From JAKFDK01 sp036676195 (GTDB lineage: Bacteria > Bacillota > Sulfobacillia > Symbiobacteriales > ZC4RG38): a stretch of DNA of 9,970 nt. Below are positions 8,301 to 9,970 of this stretch, piece by piece; position 1 is the stretch's first letter, and each line of letters opens with the position of its first letter. The translations under genes and the position numbers were made by a program. The notes under the pieces are model-generated. The model saw only the letters and a list, made by a program, of their open reading frames with translations, was not told the origin of the DNA and ran no database searches. The stretch spans positions 1-9,970 of the forward strand of contig JAKFDK010000039.1 in assembly GCA_036676195.1 (NCBI GenBank), in the 5' to 3' direction.

Positions 8301-8366
8301 CAGCATCCATTTCGACAGTTCGCCCCGCAGGCCGGGCGGAGCCGATTCGAGGATGAGGACAACCAT
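5316..8366 (-). CDS. cas2-3: Cas2-Cas3 fusion: I-E Cas2 domain plus HD nuclease-helicase
   Basis: This 1016-residue protein joins the Cas2 integration subunit to the Cas3 target-degrading enzyme. Residues 1-88 are a complete Cas2e: APPGLRGELSKWMLEPRAGVFVG at 9-31 (PPGLRG, RAGVFVG), then IRTFGDTTRE (68-77) and LFLVRR (84-89), parallel to E. coli Cas2 (PPRLRG, RAGVYVG, FQTFG). A proline-rich linker (about 90-108) leads into a full-length Cas3. HD-domain residues are H141, H188-D189 in LHDLGK, H256-H257 in GGHHG and D323 in VADW. Helicase motifs are Walker A GGGKTEAA (408-415), DEVH (551-554), SAT (582-584), VATQVIEQSLD (727-737) and QRSGRVWRHGR (755-765). All motifs look intact. The start at 8366 overlaps the cas1 stop as TGATG. 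An upstream in-frame start at 8426 would add 20 residues unlike Cas2. Confidence 0.97.
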   Translation of the reverse strand: MVVLILESAPPGLRGELSKWMLEPRAGVFVGTISAAVRDLLWEKACQEVGAGGCTMICRAANEQGFAIRTFGDTTRETEEWEGLFLVRRPTSRPESAVSPVPNPPAPTDWKALLHPEVWAKSPDRVELAPGEGHYHPLICHMIDVAMVALRLWQYVLPPAVREQVRVDLGVATAAEAGRWFAFFAGLHDLGKATPAFARKWPEGWQVLRTRGYTRARSEEQKPHGALGTHLLQGLLKQVGLPDRLAMSVAVVVGGHHGLFPVAAQLRFAERHTGEGAWTAARANLVRLLAHVLRVDQSPAPTGDLAAANGLLMILAGLTSVADWIASDHRLFPFAGDEVSLPRYPRRARWLAWQALHRLGWFHRPRDMAAVSFQELFDKVPNALQEQVMATASELSGPSLVLLEYPMGGGKTEAALYLADRLAATAGHSGAYFALPTMATSNQMFRRVNAYLLNRFPNSPVNVQLLHGHAALNAEFAVLKQAGAELIQPAGVHGGGRESALLAAEWFTYKKRGLLAPYGIGTVDQALLAVLQTRHFFVRLFGLAGKVVILDEVHAYDTYMQTLLTRLLTWLAACGTSVILLSATLPSRTRQALLSAYAAGRGQPAPAADAPEVYPRITWVTAGGGRARHITGGAARTVALRQLSQAGETWVAELKSALAEGGCAAVILNTVTRAQAVYRQLREHFPAEEVILFHARYPFDDRMTRERLVLGRFGPGAADRPHRAIVVATQVIEQSLDLDFDLMVTDLAPVDLLLQRSGRVWRHGRQWRPPGQTGPALWVLMPPVDEAGRPLLEKGAVRVYDAHTLLRTWLALRGLDHVAIPNGVEGLVESVYRPEQPPDLPDPIGTLWRETWTKLADEAQRDTQEAQIRYIPDVTGDCFTMPLQSLDDEDETLHRANRAMTRLGGPSVTVVCLLEEAGELWAVGEERRAIRLEKRPDELDLPALLGRSLRLSFASGLVKQVLAQDVPATWQGSAHLRRCRLLRFAPDGRCLTADLPLRLDPELGLMLDKAQEEEDG
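8103..8366 (-). other. Cas2e domain of the fusion gene
   Basis: This segment encodes residues 1-88 of the fusion. It covers a whole Cas2e ferredoxin-like fold, from the first beta strand (VVLILE) to the last (GLFLVRR). It is the only cas2 sequence in the window. The next 60 bases (8102-8043) encode the linker, rich in Pro, Ser and Ala, and the Cas3 part then begins with DWKALLHPEVWAKS. One in-frame GTG lies in the linker (8075-8073) but lacks a clear Shine-Dalgarno sequence, so separate production of Cas3 is not supported. Confidence 0.93.
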
Positions 8367-9301
8367 CAACCCTGCCCCCCGCCACCGAAGTTGCGCCCGC
8401 CGCCGACACTCCCTTCCGGATCCCACAGCTCGCCGGGCAAGGCAACTTCCAGGTCCAGTGCAGAATCCGCTTCGGTGGCAAGGCCTGGGTTAAACAGGTC
8501 AGCCAGGTCCGCGACGATTCGGTCCAACAGCCTCATGTCGGTGAACAGATCGCGGCAACGATGGCGGACTCGCGATTCGAGCTTCTGTGTTCCTTTGGCC
8601 ACCTCCATGAAGGCGGCGGGTACGGTCAATTCGATCTTGTAAAGATCGGCCACGTCGTAGACGAAGCTGAGCATTTTGCCGGTGTGGACGAACCCGAGGG
8701 CCGGCGAGTACCCAGCAGCGACGATCGCTGCATGGGCGACCCCGTACAGGCAGGCGTTGGCCGCCGAGAGTGCCCGGTTGACCGGATCAGACCGGTCCCA
8801 TTCGGAGCGGTCATAGTTCCGTCCGGACCAGGGCACTCCGTACTTCTCGCTGGCCTGGGCATAGGCGGTCCGTACCCGCGCCCCCTCTTTGCCCCGGATC
8901 TGGCGGAGTGTGAGCCCGGCTTCCAGGGGCTCCGGAAATCGCATTTCGTACATCCGCCGCACGATCTGCAGCCGGCGCTGCGGATCGGCCCACACTCGGG
9001 CCTGTTGGAGGAGGTTGGCCGCGCTGCGGGTCTCCCCCATCCCCTGGGCATAGAATCGGATGCCCTGTTCACCGCACCAGGCCACCAGGCATCCTGCCTC
9101 GGCCATGGTCATGATAGCGGCGTGGGTCACTTTGGTGCCGGGACCCAGCATCAACAGCGAGAGGGATGCGCACGGCACGTGGACCCGGCCTTTGGCATCA
9201 TGCAGGCAGATCCCCTTGTCTTCCTGGTCGATGCGTGCATGTTCTACATACAAGTAGCTCCAACTGTCGCGGATCTTCGGTAAGATGCGCAGATCTTTCA
9301 A
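8366..9301 (-). CDS. cas1: Cas1e, CRISPR integrase
   Basis: Cas1 catalyses insertion of new spacers at the leader end of the array, as a complex with Cas2. The 311-residue product matches Cas1e throughout. LGPGTKVTHAAI (52-63) parallels E. coli LEPGTRVSHAAV. The metal-binding residues E139 (RGKEGARVR), H206 (GFVHTGK) and D219 (FVYDVADLYK) correspond to E. coli E141, H208 and D221. The C terminus ends in a glycine-rich tail (299-311). The start is TTG at 9301, chosen because GGGAGGGG lies five bases upstream and the protein then begins like other Cas1e proteins; no ATG is available nearby. It is the first gene of the operon, and its TGA shares a base with the ATG of cas2-3. In most I-E loci cas1 follows cas6e instead. 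Confidence 0.97.
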   Translation of the reverse strand: MKDLRILPKIRDSWSYLYVEHARIDQEDKGICLHDAKGRVHVPCASLSLLMLGPGTKVTHAAIMTMAEAGCLVAWCGEQGIRFYAQGMGETRSAANLLQQARVWADPQRRLQIVRRMYEMRFPEPLEAGLTLRQIRGKEGARVRTAYAQASEKYGVPWSGRNYDRSEWDRSDPVNRALSAANACLYGVAHAAIVAAGYSPALGFVHTGKMLSFVYDVADLYKIELTVPAAFMEVAKGTQKLESRVRHRCRDLFTDMRLLDRIVADLADLFNPGLATEADSALDLEVALPGELWDPEGSVGGGRNFGGGGQG

Positions 9302-9306
9302 CCTGT

Positions 9307-9314
9307 CCCCTCCC
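9307..9314 (-). promoter_or_regulatory. Shine-Dalgarno site of cas1
   Basis: On the minus strand this reads GGGAGGGG, ending five bases before the TTG at 9301. It supports this non-ATG codon as the start of the operon's first gene. Confidence 0.6.
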
Positions 9315-9537
9315 GGCGCCGGTTCGCACTTGAGATTCGCGGGCCACGAAGGCTCTCTGCTCCGGGACCTCCTTACCAGTAGTCGCTCACCTCATGTAAA
9401 TCCCCTCACCACCTGAGCACTTTTGTGCTGATATTTTTCCATACGTCATTCTTACTCCAAATCGTTTGTGTAAATCCTGCATTGCCGGATAAATCGAATG
9501 AAAAGCAGTGACCGGAATTATGGGAAGCAGGCAGTCG
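9315..9537 (-). promoter_or_regulatory. Probable cas operon promoter and 5' leader region
   Basis: This gene-free stretch upstream of cas1 has an AT-rich core (about 9391-9530), in contrast to the GC-rich surroundings, so the operon promoter should be here. No clean -35/-10 pair is visible. TTTACA (9474-9469, minus) resembles a -35 box, but nothing at the right distance is a good -10. The nonamer TGTAAATCC occurs twice (9395-9403 and 9469-9477). A small hairpin or operator-like palindrome, AGCAC-TTTT-GTGCT, lies between them (9416-9429). I see no protein-coding gene here. Confidence 0.45.
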
Positions 9538-9614
9538 GAACTGCTCTCGCCGGTGGCAGGCAGCCCGGCGCAGCGGGTACAACCGAGCGGCCCATCGGCA
9601 GGCCGCGGCCGTTG

Positions 9615-9636
9615 CCCAGGTGTAGCACCACCTGGG
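9615..9636. other. Perfect 8-bp inverted repeat beside the right array
   Basis: Arms CCCAGGTG (9615-9622) and CACCTGGG (9629-9636) enclose a 6-nt loop. The hairpin lies one base from the nominal end of the degenerate terminal repeat, so it would form at the 3' end of the right array's transcript. No T-run follows on the minus strand. It may limit or protect the pre-crRNA 3' end. Confidence 0.45.
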
Positions 9637-9637
9637 G

Positions 9638-9666
9638 GTCCGGGCCGGGACGTGCGTGGGGACGAC
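9638..9666 (-). repeat. Degenerate leader-distal CRISPR repeat
   Basis: The right 17 bases (9650-9666, ACGTGCGTGGGGACGAC) match the repeat exactly, but the left 12 bases are almost unrecognisable. The 32-nt spacing to the next repeat is normal. Decay of the final repeat's 3' half is typical of the end farthest from the leader, which puts the leader of this array to the right of the window. The stem and the crRNA handle half are lost. Confidence 0.9.
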
Positions 9667-9970
9667 CGCGCCGTTTTGTCCCGGTGTCGGTAGTAGGTCG
9701 GTTCACCCCCACGTGCGTGGGGACGACTCGGCCCGGTCGGACGGCGAAATGGCCATCATCGGTTCACCCCCACGTGCGTGGGGACGACATTGAATCTCCG
9801 ACGTTGATGCGACCGCCGCACGGTTCACCCCCACGTGCGTGGGGACGACGCAATGCGCCCAGAACCCTGTACTTCCAACTCGGTTCACCCCCACGTGCGT
9901 GGGGACGACGATACTGAGCTCGACAGTGAACGGTTCAACGCCGGTTCACCCCCACGTGCGTGGGGACGAC
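9638..9970 (-). CRISPR. Type I-E CRISPR array, right (leader-distal end, 6 repeats)
   Basis: Five intact 29-nt repeats start at 9699, 9760, 9821, 9881 and 9942, and one degenerate terminal repeat starts at 9638. The five spacers are 32, 32, 32, 31 and 32 nt. The repeats are identical to those of the left array except at one position: plus-strand CGGTTCA here, CGGTCCA there. Orientation by the canonical I-E repeat and by the decayed end is minus, so the array is transcribed leftwards towards the cas operon and its leader lies beyond 9970. Both arrays should be served by the same Cas6e and Cascade. The window ends exactly at a repeat border, and the array most likely continues. Confidence 0.97.

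Noticed and set aside
8367..8426. A longer N terminus for Cas2-3 starting at 8426
   Set aside because: The extra 20 residues are Arg-rich, lie inside cas1 in another frame and precede a perfectly normal Cas2 start at 8366.
571..9301. Assignment as type I-F because of the Cas2-Cas3 fusion and gene order
   Set aside because: Cse1, Cse2, Cas7e, Cas5e, Cas6e, Cas1e and both parts of Cas2-3 carry I-E signatures, and the repeats have the I-E pattern; no csy genes are present.
9416..9440. Plus-strand terminator (AGCAC-TTTT-GTGCT followed by a short T-run)
   Set aside because: The stem has only five pairs, and no plus-strand gene ends nearby.
9498..9917. Open frames over the right array and its flank
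   Set aside because: They are again translations of repeats and spacers, with no Shine-Dalgarno sequence and no protein similarity.

Overview
The window is an almost complete, compact type I-E CRISPR-Cas locus from a GC-rich bacterium. It holds seven cas genes on the minus strand, flanked by two CRISPR arrays of the same repeat family. There is no taxonomic marker. The high GC content and the Cascade protein sequences fit a GC-rich proteobacterium or a similar lineage, but this is only a guess.

Layout from right to left, the direction of transcription: (1) 9638-9970, the leader-distal end of a CRISPR array whose leader lies beyond the window; its last repeat is degenerate. (2) 9302-9637, a gene-free stretch with a hairpin beside the array and an AT-rich part that probably carries the cas promoter. 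(3) cas1 (9301-8366). (4) A cas2-cas3 fusion gene (8366-5316). (5) The Cascade genes cse1 (5319-3706), cse2 (3728-3111), cas7 (3121-1967), cas5 (1956-1252) and cas6e (1239-571). (6) 390-570, the AT-richer leader of the second array. (7) 1-389, the second array, which runs out of the left edge.

The genes overlap or lie at most 12 bases apart and almost certainly form one operon. Cas6e cuts the pre-crRNA from both arrays. Cse1, Cse2, Cas7, Cas5 and Cas6e assemble with crRNA into Cascade, which finds targets. The Cas3 part degrades the target, and Cas1 with the Cas2 part inserts new spacers.

The outstanding feature is that no separate cas2 gene exists. A complete I-E-type Cas2 domain is fused in frame to the N terminus of a complete I-E-type Cas3, joined by a short proline-rich linker. 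Cas2-Cas3 fusion is the hallmark of type I-F, and the order cas1, cas2-3, effector genes, cas6 is also the I-F order. Every Cascade subunit here is nevertheless clearly I-E. The locus therefore looks like an independent physical coupling of adaptation and interference within type I-E.
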